Below, one piece after another: positions 34,781-44,899 of a stretch of 64,000 nucleotides of DNA. The DNA lies in the NCBI GenBank assembly GCA_030698405.1, contig JAUYMU010000055.1, forward strand, positions 106,646 to 170,645. The letters are read 5' to 3'. The notes under the pieces were generated by a model that saw nothing but the letters and a program-made list of their open reading frames with translations, was not told where the DNA came from and made no database searches. The number at the start of each line of letters is the position of its first letter. Positions within the stretch are counted from its first letter, which is position 1. The DNA is from Bacteroidota bacterium. Lineage in GTDB: Bacteria; Bacteroidota; Bacteroidia; Bacteroidales; Prolixibacteraceae. The translations under genes and the position numbers were made by a program.

Positions 34781-35050
34781 ATGGCTAAGGAATCAATGAA
34801 AGCCCGGGAAGTAAAAAGGGCAAAACTTGTTGAAAAATATGCCGCAAAAAGGGCCATTCTTAAGGCTGAAGGTGATTCAGCTGGTCTTCAAAAGCTGCCT
34901 AAAAACTCTTCCCGTGTTCGGATGCACAACAGGTGCAAATTAACCGGGCGCCCGAAAGGGTATATGCGTCAATTCGGAATCAGTAGGATCAATTTCAGAG
35001 AAATGGCTTCTTCTGGTTTAATTCCGGGTGTAAAAAAAGCAAGTTGGTAA
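34781..35050 (+). CDS. rpsN: 30S ribosomal protein S14 (zinc-free form)
   Basis: 89 aa, the long form without the CxxC-x12-CxxC zinc ribbon; only one Cys remains in [14 protein letters not shown]-terminal [11 protein letters not shown] is standard. S14 binds the 30S head. Gap of 3 bp after rplE. Confidence 0.97.
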   Translation: MAKESMKAREVKRAKLVEKYAAKRAILKAEGDSAGLQKLPKNSSRVRMHNRCKLTGRPKGYMRQFGISRINFREMASSGLIPGVKKASW

Positions 35051-35067
35051 TTTATAATTAAGAAGTA

Positions 35068-35475
35068 ATGAGCAAAATTACAGATCCAATAGCAGATTAT
35101 CTGACACGAATCAGAAATGCCCAGAAGGCAAAACATCGTGTAGTTGATATTCCTGCATCCAATATCAAGAAAGAAATTACCAAAATTTTGAAAGATAAAG
35201 GATATATCCTCAACTATAAGTTTGAAGACGAAATCAACTTTCAGGGCAACATTAAAATTGCGTTGAAATATCATCCTGAATCTCACATTCCTGCGATCAA
35301 AACAATCAGAAGAATCAGTAAACCTGGTTTGAGGAAATATTGTCATACCGACAGTATTCCGCGAGTGCTCAACGGTTTGGGAATTGCTGTAATTTCGACC
35401 TCCAGAGGCGTAATTACCGACAAAGAAGCTCGGGAATTAGGTGTTGGCGGTGAGGTTTTATGTTACGTTTATTAA
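35068..35475 (+). CDS. rpsH: 30S ribosomal protein S8
   Basis: 135 aa ([19 protein letters not shown]), with the C-terminal [28 protein letters not shown]. It binds helix 21 of 16S rRNA and is the spc operon repressor in E. coli; no clear mRNA mimic was checked here. Confidence 0.97.
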   Translation: MSKITDPIADYLTRIRNAQKAKHRVVDIPASNIKKEITKILKDKGYILNYKFEDEINFQGNIKIALKYHPESHIPAIKTIRRISKPGLRKYCHTDSIPRVLNGLGIAVISTSRGVITDKEARELGVGGEVLCYVY

Positions 35476-35491
35476 TCTAGGAGGAACAATA

Positions 35492-36049
35492 ATGTCAAGG
35501 ATAGGTAAACTTCCCATAGAAATACCAGCTGGAGTAAAATTTTCTGTAAGCGATTCAAATCTGGTTACAGTAAAAGGTCCGCTGGGCGAACTAACACAAC
35601 AAGTTGATCCTGATATTTCATTTGAATTGGAAGGAAATTCTCTAACGGTAAGACGTCCTTCAGATGAGAAAAAACACCGTGCCATTCATGGCTTATACCG
35701 TTCACTTGTTAACAACATGGTGGAAGGTGTATCAAAAGGTTTCGAATTAAAACTCGAACTGGTTGGTGTTGGATATCGTGCTGAAAACGATGGTCAGGTA
35801 CTCGATTTGGTTTTAGGTTATTCACACCATACCTACCTGCAACTTCCTTCAGAAGTTTCGGTAGAGGCAAAAAGTGATAAACGCAGTAACCCGATTGTAA
35901 CGCTGAAAAGCTGTGATAAACAACTTATCGGGCATATTGCTGCTAAAATCAGATCCTTCAGAAAACCTGAGCCTTACAAAGGAAAAGGTGTTAAGTTTGT
36001 TGGTGAAATTATTAGGCGCAAGGCCGGAAAATCAGCTGGTGCTAAATAA
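35492..36049 (+). CDS. rplF: 50S ribosomal protein L6
   Basis: 185 aa from ATG 35492 (MSRIGKLPIEIPAG). An AGGAGG at 35479-35484, unusual for a phylum that rarely uses Shine-Dalgarno sites, precedes it by 7 nt and decides the start over the longer open frame. The C-terminal EPYKGKGVKFVGEIIRRKAGK is conserved. Confidence 0.97.
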   Translation: MSRIGKLPIEIPAGVKFSVSDSNLVTVKGPLGELTQQVDPDISFELEGNSLTVRRPSDEKKHRAIHGLYRSLVNNMVEGVSKGFELKLELVGVGYRAENDGQVLDLVLGYSHHTYLQLPSEVSVEAKSDKRSNPIVTLKSCDKQLIGHIAAKIRSFRKPEPYKGKGVKFVGEIIRRKAGKSAGAK

Positions 36050-36064
36050 TAAAAATTAAAAACC

Positions 36065-36421
36065 ATGGCTTTAACGAAGCAAGAAAGAAGATATAGAATT
36101 AAGAAGAGAATCCGGAAAATCGTTTCCGGAACTGCTGAAAGACCACGTTTGAATGTATTCAGAAGCAACAAGCAGATTTATGCCCAGTTGATTGATGATT
36201 TAAATGGAAAAACGTTGCTGGCAGTTTCCTCGCTTAATAAAGATTTCGTAGGTACCGAGGGTACTAAAATCGAAATGGCTGCGATAATAGGTAAAGCAAT
36301 TGCTGAAAAGGCTATAGCTGCCGGAATCTCTGCTGTTGTATTTGATCGTAATGGTTATTTGTATCACGGTAGAGTTAAACAATTAGCTGATGCTGCCCGT
36401 GAAGGTGGCCTTAAATTTTAA
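36065..36421 (+). CDS. rplR: 50S ribosomal protein L18
   Basis: 118 aa. [20 protein letters not shown] and [26 protein letters not shown] are typical. It binds 5S rRNA together with L5. Confidence 0.97.
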   Translation: MALTKQERRYRIKKRIRKIVSGTAERPRLNVFRSNKQIYAQLIDDLNGKTLLAVSSLNKDFVGTEGTKIEMAAIIGKAIAEKAIAAGISAVVFDRNGYLYHGRVKQLADAAREGGLKF

Positions 36422-36426
36422 TAGTT

Positions 36427-36942
36427 ATGTCAGGAGATATCAGAAAAGTAAAAACCAGTGATCTGGAACTGAAGGATCGGTTGGTAGCTATTAACCGCGT
36501 TACGAAAGTAACCAAAGGGGGTCGTACATTTAGCTTCTCAGCAATTGTAGTAGTAGGCAACGAAGACGGTATCGTAGGCTGGGGTCTCGGTAAAGCCAGC
36601 GAAGTTACCACTGCAATTTCAAAAGGTGTTGATGCAGCGAAGAAAAACCTTGTAAAGGTTCCGATTCACAAAGGAACAATTCCTCACGAACAAGAAGCTA
36701 AATTTGGTGGCGCCCGCGTATTTTTAAAACCGGCAACATCAGGAACCGGGGTAAAGGCCGGAGGCGCTATGCGTTCAGTATTGGAAAGTGTTGGAATTCA
36801 CAACATCCTTGCAAAATCAAAAGGATCTTCGAACCCGCACAATCTTGTAAAAGCTACTATGGCTGCACTTCTCGAATTGAGAGATGCACATGCAGTAGCC
36901 GATCAACGCGGTGTAACATTGGATAAAGTATTTAATGGATAA
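36427..36942 (+). CDS. rpsE: 30S ribosomal protein S5
   Basis: 171 aa. The double-stranded-RNA-binding-like N-terminal domain ([19 protein letters not shown]) and the C-terminal [13 protein letters not shown] are present. It acts in decoding fidelity and mRNA entry. Confidence 0.97.
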   Translation: MSGDIRKVKTSDLELKDRLVAINRVTKVTKGGRTFSFSAIVVVGNEDGIVGWGLGKASEVTTAISKGVDAAKKNLVKVPIHKGTIPHEQEAKFGGARVFLKPATSGTGVKAGGAMRSVLESVGIHNILAKSKGSSNPHNLVKATMAALLELRDAHAVADQRGVTLDKVFNG

Positions 36943-36948
36943 GGAGTT

Positions 36949-37128
36949 ATGGCTAAGATAAAAATTACACAGGTAAGAAGTAAAATTGGTTCCGACTGGA
37001 CGCAGGTAGCAACACTTACAGCGTTGGGCATCAAGAAACTTAATCGTGCAGTAATACACGAAGTAACTCCACAGATTATCGGGATGGTCAACAAAGTGAA
37101 GCATCTTGTAAAAGTTGAAGAAGTTTAA
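36949..37128 (+). CDS. rpmD: 50S ribosomal protein L30
   Basis: 59 aa, just below common ORF-length cut-offs. It starts [19 protein letters not shown] and contains [14 protein letters not shown], ending KHLVKVEEV. Located between rpsE and rplO, as expected, with AAGGAG before the ATG. Confidence 0.96.
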   Translation: MAKIKITQVRSKIGSDWTQVATLTALGIKKLNRAVIHEVTPQIIGMVNKVKHLVKVEEV

Positions 37129-37148
37129 ACTTATTAAGATCAAGAAAT

Positions 37149-37595
37149 ATGGATTTAAGTAATCTTAAACCTGCGGAAGGTTCAACCAAGAGCGAAAAGC
37201 GAATTGGACGTGGCCAGGGTTCAGGTCATGGCGGTACCTCTACAAGAGGTCACAAGGGAGCCAAATCAAGATCTGGTTACAAAACACGTCGTGGTTTCGA
37301 AGGTGGTCAAATGCCTTTACAGCGTGTTGTACCAAAATTTGGCTTCACAAACATCAACAGAAAAGAGTTTAAAGCAATCAATCTTGATGTAGTTCAGGAA
37401 TTGGCTGAAAATTTAAAACTCACAACTATTGATGTTGAAACTTTGGTTGGAGCTGGTATGGCTTCCAAAAGGGATAAAATAAAGATTTTAGGAGACGGAG
37501 TATTAAACCTTAAATTGGAAGTTAAAGCACACGCTTTTTCTAAAAGAGCAAAAGAAATCATTGAGAAACTAGAAGGAACCACCGAAATACTCTAA
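37149..37595 (+). CDS. rplO: 50S ribosomal protein L15
   Basis: 148 aa. The Gly/Arg/Lys-rich N-terminal extension ([22 protein letters not shown]) and the [13 protein letters not shown] motif are conserved. Late 50S assembly protein. It lies 5 bp before secY. Confidence 0.97.
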   Translation: MDLSNLKPAEGSTKSEKRIGRGQGSGHGGTSTRGHKGAKSRSGYKTRRGFEGGQMPLQRVVPKFGFTNINRKEFKAINLDVVQELAENLKLTTIDVETLVGAGMASKRDKIKILGDGVLNLKLEVKAHAFSKRAKEIIEKLEGTTEIL

Positions 37596-37600
37596 CTCTG

Positions 37601-38938
37601 ATGAAAAAGTTTTTTGAAACCCTAAAGAATATTTATAAGATTGAAGACTTACGGTCCCGGTTGGGGATCACCTTGTTTTTGCTTTTAATATATCGTTTAG
37701 GTTCTTATGTTTCTTTACCAGGAGTTGATCCGGCACAGTTGGATCAACTTAAAGATCAAACATCTGAGGGGTTGCTCGGATTGTTGGATATGTTCTCAGG
37801 AGGAGCTTTTTCCCAGGCATCTATTTTTGCTTTGGGAATCATGCCCTATATATCGGCTTCTATTGTGATTCAGTTGATGGGTATTGCGGTACCCTATTTT
37901 CAACGGTTACAAAAAGAAGGTGAATCAGGACGTCGCAAAATCAATCAGCTAACCCGTTATCTGACTGTTGTCATCCTGATCTTCCAGGCACCTGCATATT
38001 TAGTTAATCTGCATGCCCAATTACCCGAATCAGCTTTTGCAATCACCGGAACACTGTTTACGATATCATCAACTCTAATATTAACTGCAGGGTCGATGTT
38101 TGTAATGTGGCTTGGTGAACGTATTACTGATAAAGGAATTGGAAATGGTATATCGCTGATCATCATGATCGGAATTATTGCTCGACTCCCACACTCTGTA
38201 GTTGCCGAATTTGCTTCGCGCATCGAACAACAAGGTGGTGGTATGGTAATGTTCCTGTTAGAGTTTGTAGTGCTTTTCTTTGTATTTATGGGATCTATTT
38301 TACTGGTTCAGGGAACCCGCAAAATACCTGTACAATACGCTAAAAGAATTGTTGGCAACAAACAATATGGTGGTGTTCGTCAGTACATACCTTTGAAAGT
38401 TAACGCCGCAGGGGTTATGCCTATCATTTTTGCCCAGGCAATCATGTTTATACCGATTAGTCTTGCCGGTTTTGCCAATTCAGATGGATTGAGTGGCTTT
38501 GCAGCTGCATTTTCAAACCATACCGGTTTTTGGTACAACCTGACTCAATTTTTGCTTGTAATTCTTTTCACCTATTTCTATACAGCAATTACTGTGAACC
38601 CAATGCAAATGGCTGAAGATATGAAGAAGAATGGCGGATTCATTCCCGGCGTTAAACCCGGAAAGAAAACCGTTGAATTTCTTGATACCATCATGTCCAG
38701 AATTACACTTCCAGGATCAATTTTTCTTGGAATTATAACTATTTTGCCTGCGTTTGCAATGATGGCCGGAATCAACAATCAGTTCGCTTATTTCTTTGGC
38801 GGAACATCACTGTTGATTCTTGTGGGAGTTGTTTTAGATACACTGCAACAAATTGAAAGTCATCTTTTGATGCGTCACTACGATGGTTTGATGAAATCAG
38901 GCCGGATCAAGGGACGTACCGGAGGTAGCGGGTACTAA
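37601..38938 (+). CDS. secY: Protein translocase subunit SecY
   Basis: 445 aa with ten predicted membrane helices. The plug region (GGAFSQASIFALGIMPYISASIVIQLM) and the cytoplasmic loops RYLTVV and GFIPGVKPGKKT are present. It forms the Sec channel in the inner membrane, through which T9SS cargo such as the proteases here also passes first. The gene ends 71 bp before infA; no map gene lies between them. Confidence 0.98.
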   Translation: MKKFFETLKNIYKIEDLRSRLGITLFLLLIYRLGSYVSLPGVDPAQLDQLKDQTSEGLLGLLDMFSGGAFSQASIFALGIMPYISASIVIQLMGIAVPYFQRLQKEGESGRRKINQLTRYLTVVILIFQAPAYLVNLHAQLPESAFAITGTLFTISSTLILTAGSMFVMWLGERITDKGIGNGISLIIMIGIIARLPHSVVAEFASRIEQQGGGMVMFLLEFVVLFFVFMGSILLVQGTRKIPVQYAKRIVGNKQYGGVRQYIPLKVNAAGVMPIIFAQAIMFIPISLAGFANSDGLSGFAAAFSNHTGFWYNLTQFLLVILFTYFYTAITVNPMQMAEDMKKNGGFIPGVKPGKKTVEFLDTIMSRITLPGSIFLGIITILPAFAMMAGINNQFAYFFGGTSLLILVGVVLDTLQQIESHLLMRHYDGLMKSGRIKGRTGGSGY

Positions 38939-39009
38939 TTAATCTATCTGGACATTTAGGTGTCCTGGATTGATGAGAAGTTCTAAACTTGTTAATTTAA
39001 TTTATTTTT

Positions 39010-39231
39010 ATGGCAAAACAGTCTTCTATACAACAAGACGGAACAATCATTGAATCATTATCAAATGCAATGTTCAGGGTTGAATTGGAAAATGGACATA
39101 CCATTACTGCACATATTTCCGGAAAGATGAGGATGCATTACATCAAAATCTTACCCGGCGATAAAGTAAAGGTGGAAATGTCACCATACGACCTGACCAA
39201 AGGAAGAATTACTTTTAGATACAAAAACTAA
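39010..39231 (+). CDS. infA: Translation initiation factor IF-1
   Basis: 73 aa OB-fold ([29 protein letters not shown]), ending [16 protein letters not shown]. It binds the 30S A site during initiation. Confidence 0.97.
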   Translation: MAKQSSIQQDGTIIESLSNAMFRVELENGHTITAHISGKMRMHYIKILPGDKVKVEMSPYDLTKGRITFRYKN

Positions 39232-39242
39232 AGCACAAAATA

Positions 39243-39359
39243 ATGAAAGTAAGAGCATCCATTAAAAAACGTAGCGCCGAATGCAAAATTGTACGCAGAA
39301 AAGGCCGTTTGTACGTGATTAACAAAAAGAATCCTAAGTACAAACAACGTCAGGGATAA
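39243..39359 (+). CDS. rpmJ: 50S ribosomal protein L36 (zinc-free form)
   Basis: 38 aa: [20 protein letters not shown], then [18 protein letters not shown]. The CxxC...C...H zinc ligands of the C+ form are missing apart from one Cys. It lies 11 bp after infA. Confidence 0.95.
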   Translation: MKVRASIKKRSAECKIVRRKGRLYVINKKNPKYKQRQG

Positions 39360-39386
39360 TTAATTAACTTTGTAAAAATTTTATTT

Positions 39387-39764
39387 ATGGCTCGTATAAG
39401 TGGTGTTGACATCCCTAACAATAAGAGAGGCGAGATAGCATTAACCTATATCTATGGTGTTGGTCGAAATCTTTCTGTAACGCTCCTCGAAAAAGCCGGC
39501 GTTGACAAAAACATCAAAGTCCAGGATTGGACGGATGAACATTTGGCTGCTATTCGTGCAGCAATCAGTGGAAACATTAAGGTAGAAGGCGAATTGCGTT
39601 CTGAAACCCAAATGAATATTAAACGATTAATGGATATCGGATGTTATCGTGGTATTCGTCATCGTGTAGGCTTACCTCTTCGTGGACAAAGCACAAAAAA
39701 TAATGCACGTACACGTAAGGGTAAGAGAAAAACTGTTGCTAATAAGAAAAAAGCCACTAAATAA
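39387..39764 (+). CDS. rpsM: 30S ribosomal protein S13
   Basis: 125 aa ([27 protein letters not shown]), with a helix-two-turn-helix and the basic tail [19 protein letters not shown], which contacts P-site tRNA. Confidence 0.97.
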   Translation: MARISGVDIPNNKRGEIALTYIYGVGRNLSVTLLEKAGVDKNIKVQDWTDEHLAAIRAAISGNIKVEGELRSETQMNIKRLMDIGCYRGIRHRVGLPLRGQSTKNNARTRKGKRKTVANKKKATK

Positions 39765-39778
39765 TTGATATTTGAATT

Positions 39779-40168
39779 ATGGCAAAAAAGACTGGTTCTA
39801 CAAAAAAACGAGTTGTTATCGTTGAAGCAATCGGGCAGGCACACATTCATTCTTCATTCAACAACATCATTGTGTCTTTGACCAATGGTAATGGTGAAGT
39901 AATTTCGTGGTCGTCAGCCGGTAAAAAAGGATTCAGAGGTTCCAAAAAGAACACTCCGTATGCCGCTCAGGTAGCATCTGAAGAATGTTCCAAGACCGCG
40001 TATGATCTTGGGCTCAGAAAAGTAAAAGTATATGTAAAAGGTCCGGGTAATGGTCGCGAGTCTGCTATTCGCGCTATTAGCAGTGTGGGCATTCAGGTTA
40101 GTGAAATTGTTGACGTAACTCCACTACCGCACAACGGATGTCGTCCTGCAAAAAGAAGACGTGTATAA
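39779..40168 (+). CDS. rpsK: 30S ribosomal protein S11
   Basis: 129 aa, with [18 protein letters not shown] and the C-terminal [18 protein letters not shown]. Platform protein near the E site. Confidence 0.97.
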   Translation: MAKKTGSTKKRVVIVEAIGQAHIHSSFNNIIVSLTNGNGEVISWSSAGKKGFRGSKKNTPYAAQVASEECSKTAYDLGLRKVKVYVKGPGNGRESAIRAISSVGIQVSEIVDVTPLPHNGCRPAKRRRV

Positions 40169-40188
40169 TCTAATTAATTAAGACAGTA

Positions 40189-40797
40189 ATGGCAAGATAT
40201 ATTGGACCAAAATCTAGAATTGCCCGAAAATTTGGTGAAGCAATTTTCGGACCTGATAAAGTGCTTGAAAAGAAAAATTACCCGCCGGGAGTTCATGGTT
40301 TGGCAAGTCGCCGCCGTAAAAAATCGGAATACGGTACGCAATTAAAAGAAAAGCAAAAAGCCAAATACATGTACGGTGTATTGGAAAAACAATTTTCTAA
40401 TTTGTTTAAAAAAGCATCAGCATCAAAAGGTGTAACTGGAGAAGTCCTTTTACAGTTGCTTGAAGCTCGTTTAGACAATGTTGTATTCCGTTTGGGAATT
40501 GCGCCAACCCGTGCTGCTGCACGCCAGTTGGTTTCTCACAAGCACATCGTAGTTAATGGCGAGGTTGTAAACATTCCTTCGTACCATTTACGTCCCGGCG
40601 AATCTGTTGGCGTTCGTGAAAAATCAAAATCACTCGAAGCTATTACAGCTTCTTTGAATTCACATCGTTTCAATAAATTTGCATGGTTGGAATGGGATAG
40701 TACTGAAATGGCAGGTAAGTTTTTAAACCGTCCTGACAGAGCAGATATTCCTGAAAACATTAAAGAACAACTTATTGTAGAGTTGTATTCTAAATAA
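40189..40797 (+). CDS. rpsD: 30S ribosomal protein S4 (zinc-free form)
   Basis: 202 aa. The N-terminal region lacks the Cys cluster of zinc-binding S4. The S4 RNA-binding domain ([30 protein letters not shown]) is intact. A primary 16S-binding protein, it works with S5 in accuracy. Confidence 0.97.
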   Translation: MARYIGPKSRIARKFGEAIFGPDKVLEKKNYPPGVHGLASRRRKKSEYGTQLKEKQKAKYMYGVLEKQFSNLFKKASASKGVTGEVLLQLLEARLDNVVFRLGIAPTRAAARQLVSHKHIVVNGEVVNIPSYHLRPGESVGVREKSKSLEAITASLNSHRFNKFAWLEWDSTEMAGKFLNRPDRADIPENIKEQLIVELYSK

Positions 40798-40813
40798 TCA
40801 ATTACTCAGTATT

Positions 40814-41806
40814 ATGGCAATATTAGCGTTCCAGAAACCCGACAAAGTTATAATGGTTGAAACCGATGATAAGTACGGAAAATTTGAATTCCGTCCATTG
40901 GAGCCAGGCTATGGTATTACAATTGGTAATGCCTTGCGTAGAATCCTTTTATCCTCTTTGGAAGGTTATGCAATCACCACTATCAAAATCGACAAAGTTG
41001 ACCATGAATTTGCTACTATCAAAGGAGTGATGGAAGATGTTACTGAAATCATCCTTAACATGAAGCAAATCAGGTTTAAACGTGAAGCTGAAGATTCTGA
41101 CAGCGAAAAGGTTTCAATCTCATTTTCAGGGCAGGATGTATTTACCGCTGGAGATATTAATAAATTTATGACCGGCTTCCGTGTTCTAAATCCAGAATTA
41201 GTTATTTGCCGGATGGAACCTGAAGTTAAATTGCAGATGGAACTTACCATCAACAAAGGTCGCGGATATGTTCCAAGCGCTGAAAATAAGCCTATCGATG
41301 CTGAGTTTGGAGTTATACCGATTGATTCAATTTTCACACCAATTAAAAATGTGAAATATGCAATCGAAAATTATCGCGTTGAGCAAAAGACTGACTACGA
41401 AAAGTTGGTTTTTGAAATCACAACCGATGGTTCTATTCATCCAAAAGATGCATTGAAAGAAGCAGCAAAAATTCTGATTTATCACTTCATGCTATTTTCT
41501 GACGAAAAGATTACAATCGATTCGGATGAGAAATTTGCAAACGAAGAGTTTGATGAAGAAGTTTTGCACATGCGCCAATTGTTGAAAACAAAACTGGTTG
41601 ACATGGATCTTTCTGTTCGTGCATTGAATTGCCTTAAAGCAGCGGATGTTGAAACATTGGGCGAACTGGTTACCTATAACCGGAATGATTTGCTCAAATT
41701 CCGTAATTTCGGTAAAAAATCACTTACAGAACTTGATGACTTGTTGGTGAGTTTGAGTCTGACTTTCGGGATGGATATCAGTAAATATAAACTTGATAAG
41801 GAATAA
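40814..41806 (+). CDS. rpoA: RNA polymerase subunit alpha
   Basis: 330 aa. The N-terminal dimerisation domain ([25 protein letters not shown]; observed [20 protein letters not shown]) and the C-terminal domain with its helix-hairpin-helix ([16 protein letters not shown] ... [17 protein letters not shown]) are complete. It assembles the core polymerase. Gap of 6 bp to rplQ. Confidence 0.98.
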   Translation: MAILAFQKPDKVIMVETDDKYGKFEFRPLEPGYGITIGNALRRILLSSLEGYAITTIKIDKVDHEFATIKGVMEDVTEIILNMKQIRFKREAEDSDSEKVSISFSGQDVFTAGDINKFMTGFRVLNPELVICRMEPEVKLQMELTINKGRGYVPSAENKPIDAEFGVIPIDSIFTPIKNVKYAIENYRVEQKTDYEKLVFEITTDGSIHPKDALKEAAKILIYHFMLFSDEKITIDSDEKFANEEFDEEVLHMRQLLKTKLVDMDLSVRALNCLKAADVETLGELVTYNRNDLLKFRNFGKKSLTELDDLLVSLSLTFGMDISKYKLDKE

Positions 41807-41812
41807 GTAAAA

Positions 41813-42340
41813 ATGAGACATAGTAAAAAATTCAACCATTTAGGTAGAACTAGCTCACACAGAAAAGCTATGTTGGCCAATATGGCTAATTCATTGATTT
41901 TTCACAAACGTATTGCAACGACTTTGGCGAAAGCCAAAGCCTTAAGAGTATATGTTGAGCCACTTATCACAAAAGCAAAAGACGATTCAACTCATTCGCG
42001 CAGAACTGTATTTGAATATCTTCAAAGCAAAACTGCTGTTGCTGTTTTGTTTAGGGATGTTGCTGAAAAAGTTGGCGATCGTCCGGGTGGTTATACCAGG
42101 ATTCTGAAAACAGGAAACCGTTTGGGTGATGATGCTTCAATGTGTATCATCGAATTGGTTGACTTTAACGAAAGCATGTTGGCTGCCAAAGAAGGCAAAG
42201 CTAAACCAGGTCGTTCACGTCGCGGAGGAAAGAAAAAACCTGCCGGTGTAACGGAAACGGTAAAAACTGCTGCTCCAAAAGAATCTGCGAAACCGACTCC
42301 AGCTGAAGAAGCTGCACAGGAAACACCAATTCAGGAATAA
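41813..42340 (+). CDS. rplQ: 50S ribosomal protein L17 with extended C-terminus
   Basis: 175 aa, about 50 longer than the E. coli protein. The core [25 protein letters not shown] is standard. The extra tail is basic ([11 protein letters not shown]), then Pro/Ala/Glu-rich and presumably disordered, as in other Bacteroidota. Last gene of the cluster, followed by a terminator. Confidence 0.97.
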   Translation: MRHSKKFNHLGRTSSHRKAMLANMANSLIFHKRIATTLAKAKALRVYVEPLITKAKDDSTHSRRTVFEYLQSKTAVAVLFRDVAEKVGDRPGGYTRILKTGNRLGDDASMCIIELVDFNESMLAAKEGKAKPGRSRRGGKKKPAGVTETVKTAAPKESAKPTPAEEAAQETPIQE

Positions 42341-42359
42341 GAAATAATTCAATGAATAA

Positions 42360-42388
42360 AAAAAGGCTGATGGATAATCAGCCTTTTT
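42360..42388 (+). terminator. Terminator of the ribosomal/rpoA cluster
   Basis: AAAAAGGCTGA pairs with TCAGCCTTTTT around TGGATAA; the right arm ends in a T run. Likely the end of the whole 17-kb gene cluster. Confidence 0.85.
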
Positions 42389-42457
42389 TATTTCCCGTAA
42401 TTCACGACCTGATAACCTGAAAAAAATGGTGTTGTAAAGGTTATCTGTTTCTTTATT

Positions 42458-42841
42458 TTATATTGAAGTTTCTTCTTTTTGTTTCAGATGAAAGTCGATG
42501 GTCGATAATAACTTTTCAATATCAATTGGCTTGATTAAATAATCATCGGCTCCGTTTCCCATACAGCGGATTCGCTCATGTTCAAAATCATTGGTGGTTA
42601 CAAAAATGATTGGAATATTTTTATTGCGGTGGCTAATTGATTCTCTGATCTGCAATGTTGCTTCGGCGCCATCCATAACTGGCATCGACAAATCCATCAA
42701 TACAACATCAAAAAGATCCTTCTCCAACATATTTACAGCCTCAAGTCCATTATTGGCAGTTTCTATCTCGTAATATTTCTTTAGAGAGTAGTATAAAAAC
42801 TTTTGATTAATGGGATTGTCGTCAACAACTAATAATTTCAC
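42458..42841 (-). CDS. Single-domain response regulator (receiver)
   Basis: 127 aa CheY-like receiver only. Acidic pair Asp7-Asp8, phospho-acceptor Asp50 (VVLMDLSMPVMDG), and the Lys of YLIKPID are in place. There is no output domain, so it probably works through a partner, either in a phosphorelay or by protein contact. No kinase gene is adjacent. Confidence 0.9.
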   Translation of the reverse strand: MKLLVVDDNPINQKFLYYSLKKYYEIETANNGLEAVNMLEKDLFDVVLMDLSMPVMDGAEATLQIRESISHRNKNIPIIFVTTNDFEHERIRCMGNGADDYLIKPIDIEKLLSTIDFHLKQKEETSI

Positions 42842-42993
42842 AGTGTTTATTTTGAATTCATCAATTCACATTTGTTAAAACTACTGAATTTGCTACTGAA
42901 AAAGAACTAATTTTGGTAACTCAAAAGCGCTTTTAGATAACCCAACAGACAGATTTGATTAAAAACAGTTAAATAAAAAATAAATAAATATTT

Positions 42994-44682
42994 ATGGCAG
43001 ACGATAAAAAGATTATTTTCTCGATGCATCGGGTAAATAAAACATACCCACCGCAAAAACAAGTACTGAAAGATATTTCATTGTCATTTTACCTTGGTGC
43101 CAAAATCGGGATCATCGGGTTGAATGGTTCAGGTAAATCAACCTTGCTTAAAATTATTGCCGGACTTGAAAGTACCTATCTGGGAGATGTTGTTTTTGCT
43201 CCGGGATACACCGTCGATTACCTCGAACAGGACCCACAGCTTGACGAGACGAAAACAGTTAAAGAAATTGTTCAGGAAGGCGTTCAGGAAATTGTGGATG
43301 TGTTGAAAGCTTTCGAAGACATCAACCTGAAATTCGGCGATCCTGAAGTGTATGAAAATGCTGATTTGATGGACAAAATGATTGCTGAGCAGGCTGTCCT
43401 TCAGGAAAAAATTGATCATCTGGATGCATGGAACCTGGATGCCAAACTCGAACGTGCGATGGATGCACTTCAATGTCCACCAGACGATCAGCTTGTTGGT
43501 GAGCTTTCAGGAGGCGAACGTCGCCGGGTAGCTCTATGCCGCCTGTTGCTGAAAGAACCTGATGTGTTGCTGCTCGATGAGCCAACCAACCATTTGGATG
43601 CTGAATCAATTCAATGGCTCGAATTGCACCTTCAGCAATACAATGGAACCGTGATCTGTATTACTCACGACAGGTATTTCCTTGACAATGTTGCCGGGTG
43701 GATTTTGGAGCTTGACCGCGGTGAAGGAATTCCATGGAAAGGTAATTATTCCTCATGGCTCGATCAGAAATCGAAACGGATGGAGCAGGAAGAGAAGGTT
43801 GCTTCAAAACGCCGGAAGTCACTTGAAAGGGAGCTTGAATGGATACGGATGGCGCCAAAAGCCCGTCAGGCAAAGTCGAAAGCCCGCATGGGTGCTTACG
43901 ACCGCATGGTGAATGAAGATGTGAAATCAAAGGAAGAAAAACTCGAAATATTTATCCCGAACGGGCCGCGTTTGGGTGAACGGGTAATTTCTGCACAAGG
44001 TGTATCAAAAGGCTATGGCGATCGCGTGCTGTTCGAAGACCTTAACTTTGTACTTCCTCCAAATGGAATTGTTGGTGTTATTGGTCCAAACGGTGCCGGT
44101 AAAACTACCCTGTTTAAACTGATCATGGAATTGGAACAGGCCGACAAAGGAACGTTTGAAGTGGGCGAGACTGTGAAACTTGCCTATGTTGATCAAACCC
44201 ATAAAGCCATTGATCCTGAAAGAACTGTTTTTCAGGTGATTACCGGCGGAAGTGATTTGATTTCCATTGGCGGCAAACAATTGAATGCCCGTGCTTATGT
44301 CTCCAGATTCAACTTTGGCGGTGCCGATCAGGAAAAGAAATGCGGATACCTTTCAGGAGGAGAAAAAAACCGTTTGCATTTGGCTTTGGCCTTGAAGGAA
44401 GAAGGAAACGTACTGCTACTTGATGAGCCAACCAACGATATTGATATCAATACTTTACGTGCTTTGGAAGAAGGCCTTGATAACTTTGCAGGCTGTGCGG
44501 TGGTGATTTCGCACGACCGCTGGTTCCTCGACCGCATTGCCACACACATTCTCGCTTTTGAAGGCGATTCGAAAGTAGTTTTCTTCGAAGGAGGATTTAC
44601 CGATTACGAAGAAAACCGCAAAAAACGAATGGGCGATGTTGGCCCTCATCGGGTGAAATATAAAAAACTGGTAAAAGATTAG
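42994..44682 (+). CDS. ettA: ABC-F ATPase, energy-dependent translational throttle EttA
   Basis: 562 aa with two ABC domains and no membrane segments. Domain 1: GLNGSGKST, LSGGERRRVAL and LLLDEPTNHLD. Domain 2: GPNGAGKTT, LSGGEKNRLHL and LLLDEPTNDID. The linker has the long basic helices typical of ABC-F proteins (KRRKSLERELEWIRMAPKARQAKSKARM). EttA binds the ribosomal E site and gates the first peptide bond in response to ATP/ADP. Length and linker fit EttA rather than Uup or a resistance ABC-F. Confidence 0.93.
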   Translation: MADDKKIIFSMHRVNKTYPPQKQVLKDISLSFYLGAKIGIIGLNGSGKSTLLKIIAGLESTYLGDVVFAPGYTVDYLEQDPQLDETKTVKEIVQEGVQEIVDVLKAFEDINLKFGDPEVYENADLMDKMIAEQAVLQEKIDHLDAWNLDAKLERAMDALQCPPDDQLVGELSGGERRRVALCRLLLKEPDVLLLDEPTNHLDAESIQWLELHLQQYNGTVICITHDRYFLDNVAGWILELDRGEGIPWKGNYSSWLDQKSKRMEQEEKVASKRRKSLERELEWIRMAPKARQAKSKARMGAYDRMVNEDVKSKEEKLEIFIPNGPRLGERVISAQGVSKGYGDRVLFEDLNFVLPPNGIVGVIGPNGAGKTTLFKLIMELEQADKGTFEVGETVKLAYVDQTHKAIDPERTVFQVITGGSDLISIGGKQLNARAYVSRFNFGGADQEKKCGYLSGGEKNRLHLALALKEEGNVLLLDEPTNDIDINTLRALEEGLDNFAGCAVVISHDRWFLDRIATHILAFEGDSKVVFFEGGFTDYEENRKKRMGDVGPHRVKYKKLVKD

Positions 44683-44687
44683 GTTGT

Positions 44688-44720
44688 ACTCAGCAGGTGA
44701 CTCAAAGTCACCTGCTGAGT
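44688..44720. repeat. REP-like palindrome, copy 2
   Basis: Perfect 15-bp stem: 44688-44702 pairs with 44706-44720 around CAA. The arm core GCAGGTGACT is shared with 15643-15675. Immediately after the ettA stop, so it may double as a terminator. Confidence 0.75.
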
Positions 44721-44733
44721 TGATGAAAAGTTT

Positions 44734-44769
44734 ACAAAGTCCGGGGCGGGTAATCGCTTCGGACTTTGT
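44734..44769 (+). terminator. Second hairpin after ettA
   Basis: ACAAAGTCCG pairs with CGGACTTTGT (10 bp, 16-nt loop), followed by TGTTTTTAG. Confidence 0.65.
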
Positions 44770-44899
44770 TGTTTTTAGATATTTGTGTTGCAATTATTGT
44801 TTATAACTTCCTGTAATGTTGTTTTGAATGTTTGAGGGAATGGGTTAACTTTGATAAGTTGCATTTATTGAAAAACACAATTGTTCAGAATGGAACGAG

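Noticed and set aside
38939..39009. Missing map gene between secY and infA as a deletion scar
   Set aside because: The gap is only 71 bp and gene content here varies across Bacteroidota, so absence is not evidence of a recent loss.
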